A stretch of DNA of 64,000 bases from Calendula officinalis (GCA_963853835.1 OY970820.1:51952407-52016406); one strand, 5' to 3'; counted from the first letter of the stretch, positions 36,246-49,924 are shown. Program-made: numbers and translations. The notes: a model not told the origin generated them from the letters alone.

Positions 36246-39200
36246 ATGGTGACCACACGTAGAAGTGGTAAAGCCCCGGAGGGCCGTGAGGAGGAAGTAC
36301 CTCCTGTTGAGAGGGTGGATGAGCAAGAAAGTCAACCGTCAATGCATCGGGTTGATGAGTCGGAGGTCGGAGCTAATAGAACTCCGGTGACCATGGCGGA
36401 TCTCCAAACTATTATCGACCAAATCAAGGGAACGGTGGCCGAGGAAGTGCACCGAATTATTGGAGACCGTGAAAGGTCGGGTGGAGACCGTGAATCCGAA
36501 GCTAAATCGGAAGAGAGAACCGGGGGTAGTGGCACCGGGGAAGGAAAGTCCTCCACGGGTGGCCAAAGTGATGCTAGGGCTAGGCCCATTGTGAAAGAAG
36601 GTTGTTCGTTTAAATCCTTCATGGCTTGTAAGCCAAATGTGTATACGGGTAGTTCGGACCCGAAAATAACGATGAGGTGGATCCGAGAGACCGAGAGGGT
36701 TATCGGAAGTAGCAAGTGTAAGGATGTTGATATGGTGACGTACGCGTCCCAATTGTTAAAAGAAGATGCGATGGTTTGGTGGGATATTGTGTATGAGACC
36801 CTCGGGAAGGAGGTGGTGGAGAAGATGTCGTGGGATGAATTCACCGCGAGATTGAAAAAGAAATTTTGTCCCGAAAGGGATTTGGAGAAAATGCACGAGA
36901 AGTTCGTGACCCTCAAAAAGGGCGATATGTCAATCGAAGAATACTCTAGGGAGTTCACGGGATTACTCCCGTTTGTTGCTAGAACCTACTCGGATGAGAG
37001 GTTGAGGGTGGTCCGGTATGCTAGTGGGTTACCGTGGGACTACCAATTGGAAGTGAAGAGGGCGGTTTCACTTGATGAAGCTATTAGTGCCGCCCGGAGT
37101 GTTGAGGAGGTAAATGAGGCACGTGTTGCCGAAAGGGCCCATGTGGGCGAGAAGAGAAAAGCCGAGAGTGGCTCGGGTACTTATAAGAAGGGGAAGTTCA
37201 CTTCGAGCTTCTCTAAGCAAGGTAGTGTTGGTACGTGTAAGAAGTGCGGGAAGACTCATGCCGGCATGTGCCGAGGGGAGTCGAAGAATTGTTACAATTG
37301 TGGGAAGCCGGGGCATATGGCCCGAGAATGCAAGTCTAAATCTTTGGCCGAGATCGAGTGTTTCTCGTGCCACGAAAAGGGGCACTATATCAATGTGTGC
37401 CCAAAGAAGGGAATCGAGTCGATGGTGTCCACGGCTCAAAAGAAAGTGGAACCGGCGAAGGTGAAGGGGCGATCCTTCCAACTTACTCGGGAGGAGGCGA
37501 AGGAGGCACACGATGTGGTGTCAGGTATTCTATTCATTAACTCCTTGCCAACTCATATTTTATTTGATTCGGGTTCCAACTATTCGTTTGTATCTTATGA
37601 ATTTGGTTGTAAATTGAATGTACCGTCCGACATGTTAGATGAGGTTTATGAGATAGAAGTAGCCGACGGGAAAACGTCTATGGTTGAATGTATTTATAGA
37701 AATTGTGAAATAGAAATAGACGGTAGAAAGTTTAAGGTGGATTTGTTGCCCATGGGAATTAGGGCGTTTGATGTGGTTATCGGTATGGATTGGTTGGGTA
37801 TGCACCAAGCCAAGATTTTGTGTGGAAAGAAAATAGTGTCGATTAGGACACCCGAGAATGAGAAGGTGTATGTGTATGGGGAGAAACGACATCACATGCC
37901 TAATGTGGTTACTGCCATTAAGGCGAGGAAAAGTATATCGAAAGGTTGTGCATCGTTTATTGCATATGTGTTAGATGGCCGAAAGGAAAAGAAGTCAATG
38001 GATAATGTCAAGATTATTCGGGAATTCCCCGAGGTATTTCCCGATGACTTGCCCGGTTTGCCACCGGAGAGACAAGTCGAGTTTAAAATTGATTTAGTGC
38101 CGGGGGCGACGCCGATTGCTCGTGCTCCATATCATTTAGCTCCCACTGAGATGCGGGAATTGATGACCCAATTGCAAGAATTGTTAGATAAAGGTTTTAT
38201 TCGTCCGAGTTCGTCACCGTGGGGTGCACCGGTGTTATTTGTTAAAAAGAAAGACGGTTCGATGAGAATGTGTATTGACTACCGAGAGTTGAATAAGGTA
38301 ACTATTAAGAACCGTTACCCGTTGCCGAGGATTGACGACTTATTCGACCAATTGCAAGGTGCTAGTTATTTCTCAAAGATCGATTTGAGGTCGGGTTATC
38401 ACCAAGTTCGGGTGAAAGAAGGCGATACCGAGAAGACGGCTTTCCGTACACGTTATGGTCATTATGAATTTCTAGTGATGCCGTTTGGTCTTACCAACGC
38501 ACCGGCTATTTTTATGGATTTGATGAATCGGGTTTGTAAACCGTTTCTTGATAAGTTTTTGATCGTGTTTATTGACGACATTTTGATTTATTCGGAAACC
38601 GAAGAAGAACACGAAGGTCATTTGAGGCTCGTTCAAGACGTGTTGAAACGGGAGAAGTTGTATGCAAAATTTTCAAAGTGTGAATTTTGGTTGCGGGAAG
38701 TACAATTCTTAGGTCACGTGGTGACGTGTGATGGTATTAAGGTTGATCCGTCCAAGATTGAAGCGGTGTCAAATTGGGAGCCTCCGAGGACTCCTACCGA
38801 GGTTAGAAGTTTTCTTGGGCTAGCCGGTTATTACCGAAGATTTATACAAGACTTCTCGAGAATCGCGATTCCACTCACGAAGTTAACGAGAAAAAGTGAA
38901 AAGTTTGTGTGGGAAAAGAAGCAAGAAGAGGCGTTTAAGTTGTTAAAAGAAAAGTTATGTAACGCGCCGATCCTTACGTTACCGGATGGTATGGAGGATT
39001 TTGTGGTTTATAGTGATGCGTCGAATCAAGGGCTCGGTTGTGTGTTGATGCAAAGAGGTAAAGTGATCGCGTATGCCTCGCGACAATTGAAGAATGCGGA
39101 ATTAAGGTACACGACACACGACTTGGAATTGGCGGCGATTATTTTTGCCTTGAAATTGTGGAGGCATTATTTGTATGGTACACGGTGTACGTTGTACACG

Positions 39201-40855
39201 GATCATAAAAGTCTACAATACGTGTTTACTCAAAAAGATCTTAATATGCGACAAAGAAGGTGGATCGAGTTGATTGCCGATTATGATTGTGAGATTGTGT
39301 ATCACGCGGGAAAGGCTAATGTAGTGGCCGACGCCTTGAGCCGAAAAGTTTATGAAAAACCGAACCGAGGAATTTTATCACGTATAGAAGTCGTCTCGAG
39401 TATTATCGAAAGGATCAAGAATGCCCAACGAGAAGTTATGGGAAGAGATGAGTTAAGACAAGAACGATTAGGTAAGAACCAACATTTTCTTGAAAATGCA
39501 CAAGGGTTGAAGACCGTAGGCGGTCGTATTTGGGTTCCTAAATTCGGGGGTATCCGAAAAGAATTGTTGTATGATGTGCACAAGTCAAAGTATTCAATTC
39601 ACCCGGGAAGTACAAAGACGTACCAAGATATGAAACGGGTTTATTGGTGGCCCGGAATGAAGGCGAGAGTGGCCAAGTATATCTCTAAGTGTGCCACGTG
39701 TGCACAAGTGAAAGCCGAGCATCAAGTACCGTATGGAGTAGCTCAATCATTGGTTGTGCCGGCCGGGAAGTGGGAAGATATAACTATGGATTTCATAGTG
39801 GGTTTACCGAAGACGAGTAGAGGTCACGATGCCATTTGGGTCATAGTTAACCGGTTGACCAAGAGTGCGTTATTTCTAGCAATTCGGGAAACATTGCCAC
39901 TTGAAAATTGGCTAAGTTGTATGTTGATGAGGTGGTTCGACTCCACGGGGTTCCGTTATCGATTGTGTCCGATAGAGACGCGAGGTTCACCTTGAGATTT
40001 TGGCGGTCATTACAAGAAGAGTTGGGTACAAAGTTACGGTTGAGCACGGCTTATCACCCGCAAACCGACAGTCAAAGTGAAAGAACAATTCAAACGGTTG
40101 AATATATGTTGAGATCGTGTGTGTTAGATTTCGGTGGTAAATGGGATGAACATTTACCGTTAGTCGAATTCTCGTATAATAATAGCTATCACTCGACTAT
40201 CAAGATGCCGCCTTATGAGGCGTTGTATGGAAGAAAATGTAGAACTCCATCTTGTTGGTTGGAAGCGGGAGAGACGAAACTCACGGGTCCCGAGATCGTA
40301 AGAGTGACAAATGAGAAGATCGGTATTATTCAAACCAACATGAAAGTCGCCCAAGATAGACAACGAAGTTATTCGGGTTTGAAGAAAAGGCCATACGACA
40401 TGGATGTCGGCGATATGGTCATGTTGAAAGTGTCACCTTGGAAAGGTGTAATGCGGTTTGGTAAGAAAGGAAAGTTAAGCCCAAGGTACGTTGGACCGTT
40501 TAAAATACTGAAACGGGTCGGGCTTCAAGCTTTTAAGTTGGAACTTCCACCCGAGCTTCAAGGTGTGCATGACACCTTTCACGTGAGTTATTTGAAGAAG
40601 TTTATCGGGGAAGTTGAGAATATTATTCCATTGCAAGAGTTGCGGGTTGACGGCCCGAATCGGTTGATTGAAGAGCCCGAAGCTATATTAGAGACGAAAA
40701 CAAAGAAGCTTCGGAATAAGGAGATCGAGTTGGTATTGGTCAAGTGGAAGCATTCACTTGGGCCGAATTTGACTTGGGAAGTCAAGGACGAGATTCGGAA
40801 GAGGTACCCGAATTTCGTGAACTATGATGAGATTCCGAGGACGGAATCTTCTTAA
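36246..40855 (+). pseudogene. Gag-pol of element 2, first copy, frameshifted in integrase
   Basis: ATG 36246 opens a 1,249-codon frame to 39995. It contains gag; CCHC knuckles at residues 349-362 and 372-385; protease DSG 441-443; reverse transcriptase FIDD with Asp 777/778; RNase H (YSDASNQG, TDHKSLQ); and the integrase zinc region (HPGSTKTY, CATCAQVK). A one-base loss in the A run at 39904-39907 shifts the rest into the 39908-40855 frame, which holds SDRDARF, the catalytic Glu (SERTIQ) and a chromodomain-like end (KWKHSLGPNLTWE). The first catalytic Asp of the DDE triad is also replaced: VIVNRLTK has Asn 1202. Lineage by style is Tekay/Del chromovirus. Both defects recur in the second copy. 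Confidence 0.85.
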
Positions 40856-40867
40856 GGGGTAGATAGT

Positions 40868-42649
40868 TGTAACGACCCGAAATTTGTAAATAAATAAAAT
40901 AAATAAAAATATGATAACTATGGATAAATCATATTAAAACCGTAGGAATTGGTTTCGTGTCGTTTGGAGTCCGTATGAGAGAGTTATGGGCGAAACCGGG
41001 TTGAAACCTAGACCGAAAAGTGCAGCCCCGCTGCAAAGGCAGGCTCGCGGCGCGAGCCTGGCGCGAGCGAAACGCGAGGTTGAGCAGAGGGACCAGAGCT
41101 GAAACGCGAGAAAGTCGCGTCGACTTCGCGTCGACTTCGCGGCGCGAGCCAGGCGCGAGCTGGGCGCGAAGTCTGGTATAAAGCGGCGACCAGCGGGAAG
41201 ACCCGCGTCCTTTTGCGGCGCGAGCTCGGCACGAGCGGGGCACGAGCCCTTCCGACCAGTGCATTAAATTGGGGTTTTCAGCCATAAATGCATTTCCAAA
41301 AACCCTAGTTTTCTCTCTTCATGTGTGTGAACGTTTTTGAGTGAAAAGCATCGTTTGGAGCCGAATTCTTGGTCAAATCTCGTGATTCTTCACTCCTAGT
41401 GGAAGATTAAAGGTATATCTTCAATCCTTTGTAGTTGTAGCTTTAGATCTATGGATTTAGAAGCTTGGGGTTGAAACCCTAGTTCTTGGGGTATGAGTTA
41501 TGGTGATATAAATGGTGTATACACTTAATAGATGGTATATTAACAAGGAAAACAAGTGTATGATTTCGATTTGTAAGAATCTTAAGGGTTGGTTAAACCT
41601 AGGGTTTGGTAAATCACCATAATTGGGGGAAATGGATTGATGGGTGTTATCTAGAGGTAGATGAACACATTGGTAGTAGTTTGTGTTGATAATCTTGTTG
41701 TGATAATTGTTTTAGACATTCGGTGAAGTGTTGAAGTGGACAATTTGTGAGCAAGGAACCGGCGGAAAGAATACGGTTAAAGCATCTTTATTGCTAAGGT
41801 GAGTACGTGTGGACTTTACTGAGTACATAGCCTATGAAATACATTTTTTTATTACTTGTGTTATGGTCTATTTGCTTAATTGTGTAGACTAGTAGTTGGT
41901 AGTTAGTTATACCGATGATAGTATTGAACTAACTTGTTTGATGATAGACGTGATAGCCGAGAGCTAGATTGACATAACCATCGAGTTATGATATGGTGAG
42001 ATGACGTGATGATTCGGGGGATCCCCGGTCATGAGGTATGGAATGGGGAGCATTTGGGCGGATCCCCATCGGCCCATTCCATGATAGTAGTCTTGCTAAC
42101 TGGAAGTAGTCCGGCGAGTAAGGCATGTATTGGTAGATTGGGCGATTCCCTCTTGCCTTTACCTTGAAGCTTGTTAATGCGGGGGATCCCCGGTTAATAA
42201 GTTAACGTGGTTCTAGTTGGTTGGGGATGTCTCGACAACTAGGTATGATTGCTAGGAAAGCAAGGTATTAGAGTCACAATAGGGTGACTAGATAGATGGG
42301 TGATTGCTTACGTGTTTGTTGTTTGTCATTAGGTTATTATTATTAACCTTGGGGTCTAAACCCATGTAGCTCACGAGACGTTTTTGTCTCACGTACTCCT
42401 TGGTTGTTTTGCTATGTACTCAGGTTCGGGATCGAAGGTTTAGGTACGCATGGATAGAGATGCGGGACCTAGAATAGAAGAACACTAGATTGGATTTAGT
42501 CTTAGCTTGGTGATGATCTATTTTGTAACACCTACTTTTATACTCTGATTTCATACCAAGGTTTTTGTAAATCTAAATTGGGGATGTTCTTCTATTTATA
42601 AAAATGTTTTATTTTGGCCAGTATTTGGCATTAACTTTGAGGTGTTACA
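40868..42649 (+). repeat. LTR 2 (middle) of element 2 (1,782 bp)
   Basis: It serves as the 3' LTR of the first and the 5' LTR of the second internal region. It is preceded by the purine-rich AAGGGGTAGATAG. It differs from LTR 1 at scattered sites, for example GGCATG against GGCAGG near 42123 and TTAACTTTGAG near 42631. Confidence 0.9.
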
Positions 42650-42898
42650 ACTTGGTATCAGAGCTATAGTTTAAGTGAATTAGGTTGGATGACCATCCTA
42701 GTCTTAGACTGTAGCATTATGAATGTGAGATTCCTTAAGATCATAGGTTGACCTTGAGACTTTATATTAAGTTTAGGGTTGAACCTAGGGGACCGATGAA
42801 TTCGATATGATTTTGGATATTGAGTCTTATGCGACTAATGGGTTGTACACAAGGTACTAAATGTTTAATGTCTTTCGTATAGTCTTGATCGAAAGAAA

Positions 42899-45800
42899 AT
42901 GGTGACCACACGTAGAAGTGGTAAAGCCCCGGAGGGCCGTGAGGAGGAAGTACCTCCTGTTGAGAGGGTGGATGAGCAAGAAAGTCAACCGTCAATGCAT
43001 CGGGTTGATGAGTCGGAGGTCGGAGCTAATAGAACTCCGGTGACCATGGCGGATCTCCAAACTATTATCGACCAAATCAAGGGAACGGTGGCCGAGGAAG
43101 TGCACCGAATTATTGGAGACCGTGAAAGGTCGGGTGGAGACCGTGAATCCGAAGCTAAATCGGAAGAGAGAACCGGGGGTAGTGGCACCGGGGAAGGAAA
43201 GTCCTCCACGGGTGGCCAAAGTGATGCTAGGGCTAGGCCCATTGTGAAAGAAGGTTGTTCGTTTAAATCCTTCATGGCTTGTAAGCCAAATGTGTATACG
43301 GGTAGTTCGGACCCGAAAATAACGATGAGGTGGATCCGAGAGACCGAGAGGGTTATCGGAAGTAGCAAGTGTAAGGATGTTGATATGGTGACGTACGCGT
43401 CCCAATTGTTAAAAGAAGATGCGATGGTTTGGTGGGATATTGTGTATGAGACCCTCGGGAAGGAGGTGGTGGAGAAGATGTCGTGGGATGAATTCACCGC
43501 GAGATTGAAAAAGAAATTTTGTCCCGAAAGGGATTTGGAGAAAATGCACGAGAAGTTCGTGACCCTCAAAAAGGGCGATATGTCAATCGAAGAATACTCT
43601 AGGGAGTTCACGGGATTACTCCCGTTTGTTGCTAGAACCTACTCGGATGAGAGGTTGAGGGTGGTCCGGTATGCTAGTGGGTTACCGTGGGACTACCAAT
43701 TGGAAGTGAAGAGGGCGGTTTCACTTGATGAAGCTATTAGTGCCGCCCGGAGTGTTGAGGAGGTAAATGAGGCACGTGTTGCCGAAAGGGCCCATGTGGG
43801 CGAGAAGAGAAAAGCCGAGAGTGGCTCGGGTACTTATAAGAAGGGGAAGTTCACTTCGAGCTTCTCTAAGCAAGGTAGTGTTGGTACGTGTAAGAAGTGC
43901 GGGAAGACTCATGCCGGCATGTGCCGAGGGGAGTCGAAGAATTGTTACAATTGTGGGAAGCCGGGGCATATGGCCCGAGAATGCAAGTCTAAATCTTTGG
44001 CCGAGATCGAGTGTTTCTCGTGCCACGAAAAGGGGCACTATATCAATGTGTGCCCAAAGAAGGGAATCGAGTCGATGGTGTCCACGGCTCAAAAGAAAGT
44101 GGAACCGGCGAAGGTGAAGGGGCGATCCTTCCAACTTACTCGGGAGGAGGCGAAGGAGGCACACGATGTGGTGTCAGGTATTCTATTCATTAACTCCTTG
44201 CCAACTCATATTTTATTTGATTCGGGTTCCAACTATTCGTTTGTATCTTATGAATTTGGTTGTAAATTGAATGTACCGTCCGACATGTTAGATGAGGTTT
44301 ATGAGATAGAAGTAGCCGACGGGAAAACGTCTATGGTTGAATGTATTTATAGAAATTGTGAAATAGAAATAGACGGTAGAAAGTTTAAGGTGGATTTGTT
44401 GCCCATGGGAATTAGGGCGTTTGATGTGGTTATCGGTATGGATTGGTTGGGTATGCACCAAGCCAAGATTTTGTGTGGAAAGAAAATAGTGTCGATTAGG
44501 ACACCCGAGAATGAGAAGGTGTATGTGTATGGGGAGAAACGACATCACATGCCTAATGTGGTTACTGCCATTAAGGCGAGGAAAAGTATATCGAAAGGTT
44601 GTGCATCGTTTATTGCATATGTGTTAGATGGCCGAAAGGAAAAGAAGTCAATGGATAATGTCAAGATTATTCGGGAATTCCCCGAGGTATTTCCCGATGA
44701 CTTGCCCGGTTTGCCACCGGAGAGACAAGTCGAGTTTAAAATTGATTTAGTGCCGGGGGCGACGCCGATTGCTCGTGCTCCATATCATTTAGCTCCCACT
44801 GAGATGCGGGAATTGATGACCCAATTGCAAGAATTGTTAGATAAAGGTTTTATTCGTCCGAGTTCGTCACCGTGGGGTGCACCGGTGTTATTTGTTAAAA
44901 AGAAAGACGGTTCGATGAGAATGTGTATTGACTACCGAGAGTTGAATAAGGTAACTATTAAGAACCGTTACCCGTTGCCGAGGATTGACGACTTATTCGA
45001 CCAATTGCAAGGTGCTAGTTATTTCTCAAAGATCGATTTGAGGTCGGGTTATCACCAAGTTCGGGTGAAAGAAGGCGATACCGAGAAGACGGCTTTCCGT
45101 ACACGTTATGGTCATTATGAATTTCTAGTGATGCCGTTTGGTCTTACCAACGCACCGGCTATTTTTATGGATTTGATGAATCGGGTTTGTAAACCGTTTC
45201 TTGATAAGTTTTTGATCGTGTTTATTGACGACATTTTGATTTATTCGGAAACCGAAGAAGAACACGAAGGTCATTTGAGGCTCGTTCAAGACGTGTTGAA
45301 ACGGGAGAAGTTGTATGCAAAATTTTCAAAGTGTGAATTTTGGTTGCGGGAAGTACAATTCTTAGGTCACGTGGTGACGTGTGATGGTATTAAGGTTGAT
45401 CCGTCCAAGATTGAAGCGGTGTCAAATTGGGAGCCTCCGAGGACTCCTACCGAGGTTAGAAGTTTTCTTGGGCTAGCCGGTTATTACCGAAGATTTATAC
45501 AAGACTTCTCGAGAATCGCGATTCCACTCACGAAGTTAACGAGAAAAAGTGAAAAGTTTGTGTGGGAAAAGAAGCAAGAAGAGGCGTTTAAGTTGTTAAA
45601 AGAAAAGTTATGTAACGCGCCGATCCTTACGTTACCGGATGGTATGGAGGATTTTGTGGTTTATAGTGATGCGTCGAATCAAGGGCTCGGTTGTGTGTTG
45701 ATGCAAAGAGGTAAAGTGATCGCGTATGCCTCGCGACAATTGAAGAATGCGGAATTAAGGTACACGACACACGACTTGGAATTGGCGGCGATTATTTTTG

Positions 45801-47508
45801 CCTTGAAATTGTGGAGGCATTATTTGTATGGTACACGGTGTACGTTGTACACGGATCATAAAAGTCTACAATACGTGTTTACTCAAAAAGATCTTAATAT
45901 GCGACAAAGAAGGTGGATCGAGTTGATTGCCGATTATGATTGTGAGATTGTGTATCACGCGGGAAAGGCTAATGTAGTGGCCGACGCCTTGAGCCGAAAA
46001 GTTTATGAAAAACCGAACCGAGGAATTTTATCACGTATAGAAGTCGTCTCGAGTATTATCGAAAGGATCAAGAATGCCCAACGAGAAGTTATGGGAAGAG
46101 ATGAGTTAAGACAAGAACGGTTAGGTAAGAACCAACATTTTCTTGAAAATGCACAAGGGTTGAAGACCGTAGGCGGTCGTATTTGGGTTCCTAAATTCGG
46201 GGGTATCCGAAAAGAATTGTTGTATGATGTGCACAAGTCAAAGTATTCAATTCACCCGGGAAGTACAAAGACGTACCAAGATATGAAACGGGTTTATTGG
46301 TGGCCCGGAATGAAGGCGAGAGTGGCCAAGTATATCTCTAAGTGTGCCACGTGTGCACAAGTGAAAGCCGAGCATCAAGTACCGTATGGAGTAGCTCAAT
46401 CATTGGTTGTGCCGGCCGGGAAGTGGGAAGATATAACTATGGATTTCATAGTGGGTTTACCGAAGACGAGTAGAGGTCACGATGCCATTTGGGTCATAGT
46501 TAACCGGTTGACCAAGAGTGCGTTATTTCTAGCAATTCGGGAAACATTGCCACTTGAAAATTGGCTAAGTTGTATGTTGATGAGGTGGTTCGACTCCACG
46601 GGGTTCCGTTATCGATTGTGTCCGATAGAGACGCGAGGTTCACCTTGAGATTTTGGCGGTCATTACAAGAAGAGTTGGGTACAAAGTTGCGGTTGAGCAC
46701 GGCTTATCACCCGCAAACCGACAGTCAAAGTGAAAGAACAATTCAAACGGTTGAATATATGTTGAGATCGTGTGTGTTAGATTTCGGTGGTAAATGGGAT
46801 GAACATTTACCGTTAGTCGAATTCTCGTATAATAATAGCTATCACTCGACTATCAAGATGCCGCCTTATGAGGCGTTGTATGGAAGAAAATGTAGAACTC
46901 CATCTTGTTGGTTGGAAGCGGGAGAGACGAAACTCACGGGTCCCGAGATCGTAAGAGTGACAAATGAGAAGATCGGTATTATTCAAACCAACATGAAAGT
47001 CGCCCAAGATAGACAACGAAGTTATTCGGGTTTGAAGAAAAGGCCATACGACATGGATGTCGGCGATATGGTCATGTTGAAAGTGTCACCTTGGAAAGGT
47101 GTAATGCGGTTTGGTAAGAAAGGAAAGTTAAGCCCAAGGTACGTTGGACCGTTTAAAATACTGAAACGGGTCGGGATTCAAGCTTTTAAGTTGGAACTTC
47201 CACCCGAGCTTCAAGGTGTGCATGACACCTTTCACGTGAGTTATTTGAAGAAGTTTATCGGGGAAGTTGAGAATATTATTCCATTGCAAGAGTTGCGGGT
47301 TGACGGCCCGAATCGGTTGATTGAAGAGCCCGAAGCTATATTAGAGACGAAAACAAAGAAGCTTCGGAATAAGGAGATCGATTTGGTATTGGTCAAGTGG
47401 AAGCATTCACTTGGGCCGAATTTGACTTGGGAAGTCAAGGACGAGATTCGGAAGAGGTACCCGAATTTCGTGAACTATGATGAGATTCCGAGGACGGAAT
47501 CTTCTTAA
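42899..47508 (+). pseudogene. Gag-pol of element 2, second copy, same defects
   Basis: Offset exactly 6,653 bp from the first copy, with the same 1,249-codon frame (42899-46648). It has the same Asn in place of the first integrase Asp, the same missing base at about 46557-46560, and the same continuation frame (46561-47508). Two amino-acid differences appear in the second frame (Leu to Ile, and Glu to Asp near the end). Because both knock-outs are shared, they predate the duplication of the internal region. Confidence 0.85.
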
Positions 47509-47520
47509 GGGGTAGATAGT

Positions 47521-49313
47521 TGTAACGACCCGAAATTTGTAAATAAATAAAATAAATAAAAATATGATAACTATGGATAAATCATATTAAAACCGTAGGA
47601 ATTGGTTTCGTGTCGTTTGGAGTCCGTATGAGAAAGTTATGGGCGAAACCGGGTTGAAACCTAGACCGAAAAGTGCAGCCCTGCTGCAAAGGCAGGCTCG
47701 CGGCGCGAGCCTGGCGCGAGCGAAACACGAGCGAAACACGAGGTTGAGCAGAGGGACCAGAGCTGAAACGCGAGAAAGTCGCGTCGACTTCGCGTCGACT
47801 TCGCGGCGCGAGCCAGACGCGAGCTGGGCGCGAAGTCTGGTATAAAGCGGTGACCAGCGGTAAGACCCGCGTCCTTTCGCGGCGCGAGCTCGGCGCGAGC
47901 GGGGCGCGAGCCCTTCCGACCAGTGCATTAAATTGGGTTTTTCAGCCATAAATGCATTTCCAAAAACCCTAGTTTTCTCTCTTCATGTGTGTGAACGTTT
48001 TTGAGTGAAAAGCATCGTTTGGAGCCGAATTCTTGGTCAAATCTCGTGATTCTTCACTCCTAGTGGAAGATTAAAGGTATATCTTCAATCCTTTGTAGTT
48101 GTAGCTTTAGATCTATGGATTTAGAAGCTTGGGGTTGAAACCCTAGTTCTTGGGGTATGAGTTATGGTGATATAAATGGTGTATACACTTAATAGATGGT
48201 ATATTAACAAGGAAAACAAGTGTATGATTTCGATTTGTAAGAATCTTAAGGGTTGGTTAAACCTAGGGTTTGGTAAATCACCATAATTGGGGGAAATGGA
48301 TTGATGGGTGTTATCTAGAGGTAGATGAACACATTGGTAGTAGTTTGTGTTGATAATCTTGTTGTGATAATTGTTTTAGACATTCGGTGAAGTGTTGAAG
48401 TGGACAATTTGTGAGCAAGGAACCGGCGGAAAGAATACGGTTAAAGCATCTTTATTGCTAAGGTGAGTACGTGTGGACTTTACTGAGTACATAGCCTATG
48501 AAATACATTTTTTTATTACTTGTGTTATGGTCTATTTGCTTAATTGTGTAGACTAGTAGTTGATAGTTAGTTATACCGATGATAGTATTGAACTAACTTG
48601 TTTGATGATAGACGTGATAGCCGAGAGCTAGATTGACATAACCATCGAGTTATGATATGGTGAGATGACGTGATGATTCGGGGGATCCCCGGTCATGAGG
48701 TATGGAATGGGGAGCATTTGGGCGGATCCCCATCGGCCCATTCCATGATAGTAGTCTTGCTAACTGGAAGTAGTCCGGCGAGTAAGGCAGGTATTGGTAG
48801 ATTGGGCGATTCCCTCTTGCCTTTACCTTGAAGCTTGTTAATGCGGGGGATCCCCGGTTAATAAGTTAATGTGGTTCTAGTTGGTTGGGGATGTCTCGAC
48901 AACTAGGTATGATTGCTAGGAAAGCAAGGTATTAGAGTCACAATAGGGTGACTAGATAGATGGGTGATTGCTTACGTGTTTGTTGTTTGTCATTCGGTTA
49001 TTATTATTAACCTTGGGGTCTAAACCCATGTAGCTCACGAGACGTTTTTGTCTCACGTACTCCTTGGTTGTTTTGCTATGTACTCAGGTTCGGGATCGAA
49101 GGTTTAGGTACGCATGGATAGAGATGCGGGACCTAGAATAGAAGAACACTAGATTGGATTTAGTCTTAGCTTGGTGATGATCTATTTTGTAACACCTACT
49201 TTTATACTCTGATTTCATACCAAGGTTTTTGTAAATCTAAATTGGGGATGTTCTTCTATTTATAAAAATGTTTTATTTTGGCCAGTATTTGGCATTAAAT
49301 TTGAGGTGTTACA
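47521..49313 (+). repeat. LTR 3 of element 2 (1,793 bp)
   Basis: As LTR 1, with an extra 11-bp GAGCGAAACAC-type unit in the GC block (about 47720-47742) and a TATAAAG at 47841-47847. It ends GTTACA and is followed by the CGATG duplication and the resumed element 1 LTR. Confidence 0.9.
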
Positions 49314-49736
49314 CGATGTCACAAAACATAAAATGAAATACATATTACTTAACATATATCGTATATAGAATCGCCTGTGTTAGCTTAGTCTAATCATTAG
49401 TTAAATTATTTAGGAAGCTAGGAATCTCCAAAGGATTCCTCTGTCTTAAGTACTTGTCGCTAAGCTTTTCCAGGTGAGTCCACAGACCCCTATACTCTTA
49501 TACTGCTTTTATAAACTTTGGGGTATAAACACAACTGCTACTGTTTTACTATGACTGTACAACAACATCTATACATTTTCATTATCGCATTGGCATGACA
49601 AACAATTATTATACCGGACTAAGGTTGCCAGCAATCATTAATTAGTGGATCTAGACCATGGATATGCAGATAGTACTATTGGCTGACACACATCCTCCCA
49701 ACAAACGTTAGATCTTTACTTGGTTTATCCAAGACA
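49314..49736 (+). repeat. 3' LTR of element 1, resumed and truncated
   Basis: Co-linear with the 5' LTR from about 25847 to about 26273, ending TTTATCCAAGACA. The last roughly 675 bp of the LTR, including its CA end, are missing. The break is directly at a palindrome array, so element 1 has no intact 3' border or target duplication. Confidence 0.8.
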
Positions 49737-49741
49737 AGGTT

Positions 49742-49801
49742 AATCATCGATGATTAATCATTTTAATCATCGATGATTAATCATTTTAATCATCGATGAT
49801 T
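49742..49801. repeat. Three exact palindromes, 23-bp period
   Basis: AATCATCGATGATT at 49742-49755, 49765-49778 and 49788-49801, all exact. They directly abut the broken LTR. Confidence 0.9.
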
Positions 49802-49924
49802 AAAAGTTCAATGATAGTTAGGATAAAATTATGTCGTGAAAATGAGTTAAATATTTGTGATTAAACTCTAATATTAATAAAAATAAAATATTATAAAAAT
49901 AATAATACGAATTAATATTTAATC

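Larger units (their letters stand above)
34215..49313 (+). mobile_element. Element 2: nested Ty3/gypsy array LTR-internal-LTR-internal-LTR
   Basis: The 15.1-kb insertion is bounded by CGATG at 34210-34214 and 49314-49318, a clean 5-bp target duplication in the element 1 LTR. It contains three LTRs (starting at 34215, 40868 and 47521) and two internal regions. The period is exactly 6,653 bp. Internal copies differ at only a few bases I could find (for example near 39460/46117, 40035/46688, 40523/47176 and 40728/47381). Such three-LTR structures arise by unequal recombination between LTRs after one insertion, or by integration of a tandem product. Confidence 0.9.

Noticed and set aside
36332..37511. 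Minus-strand frames of 137-208 aa across element 2 gag (and again 6,653 bp on)
   Set aside because: Shadow frames opposite the gag-pol reading frame, with no independent support.
39904..39996. Programmed -1/+1 frameshift between the two element 2 frames
   Set aside because: Programmed shifts occur between gag and pol, not in the middle of integrase. Together with the lost catalytic Asp this is better read as a mutation.
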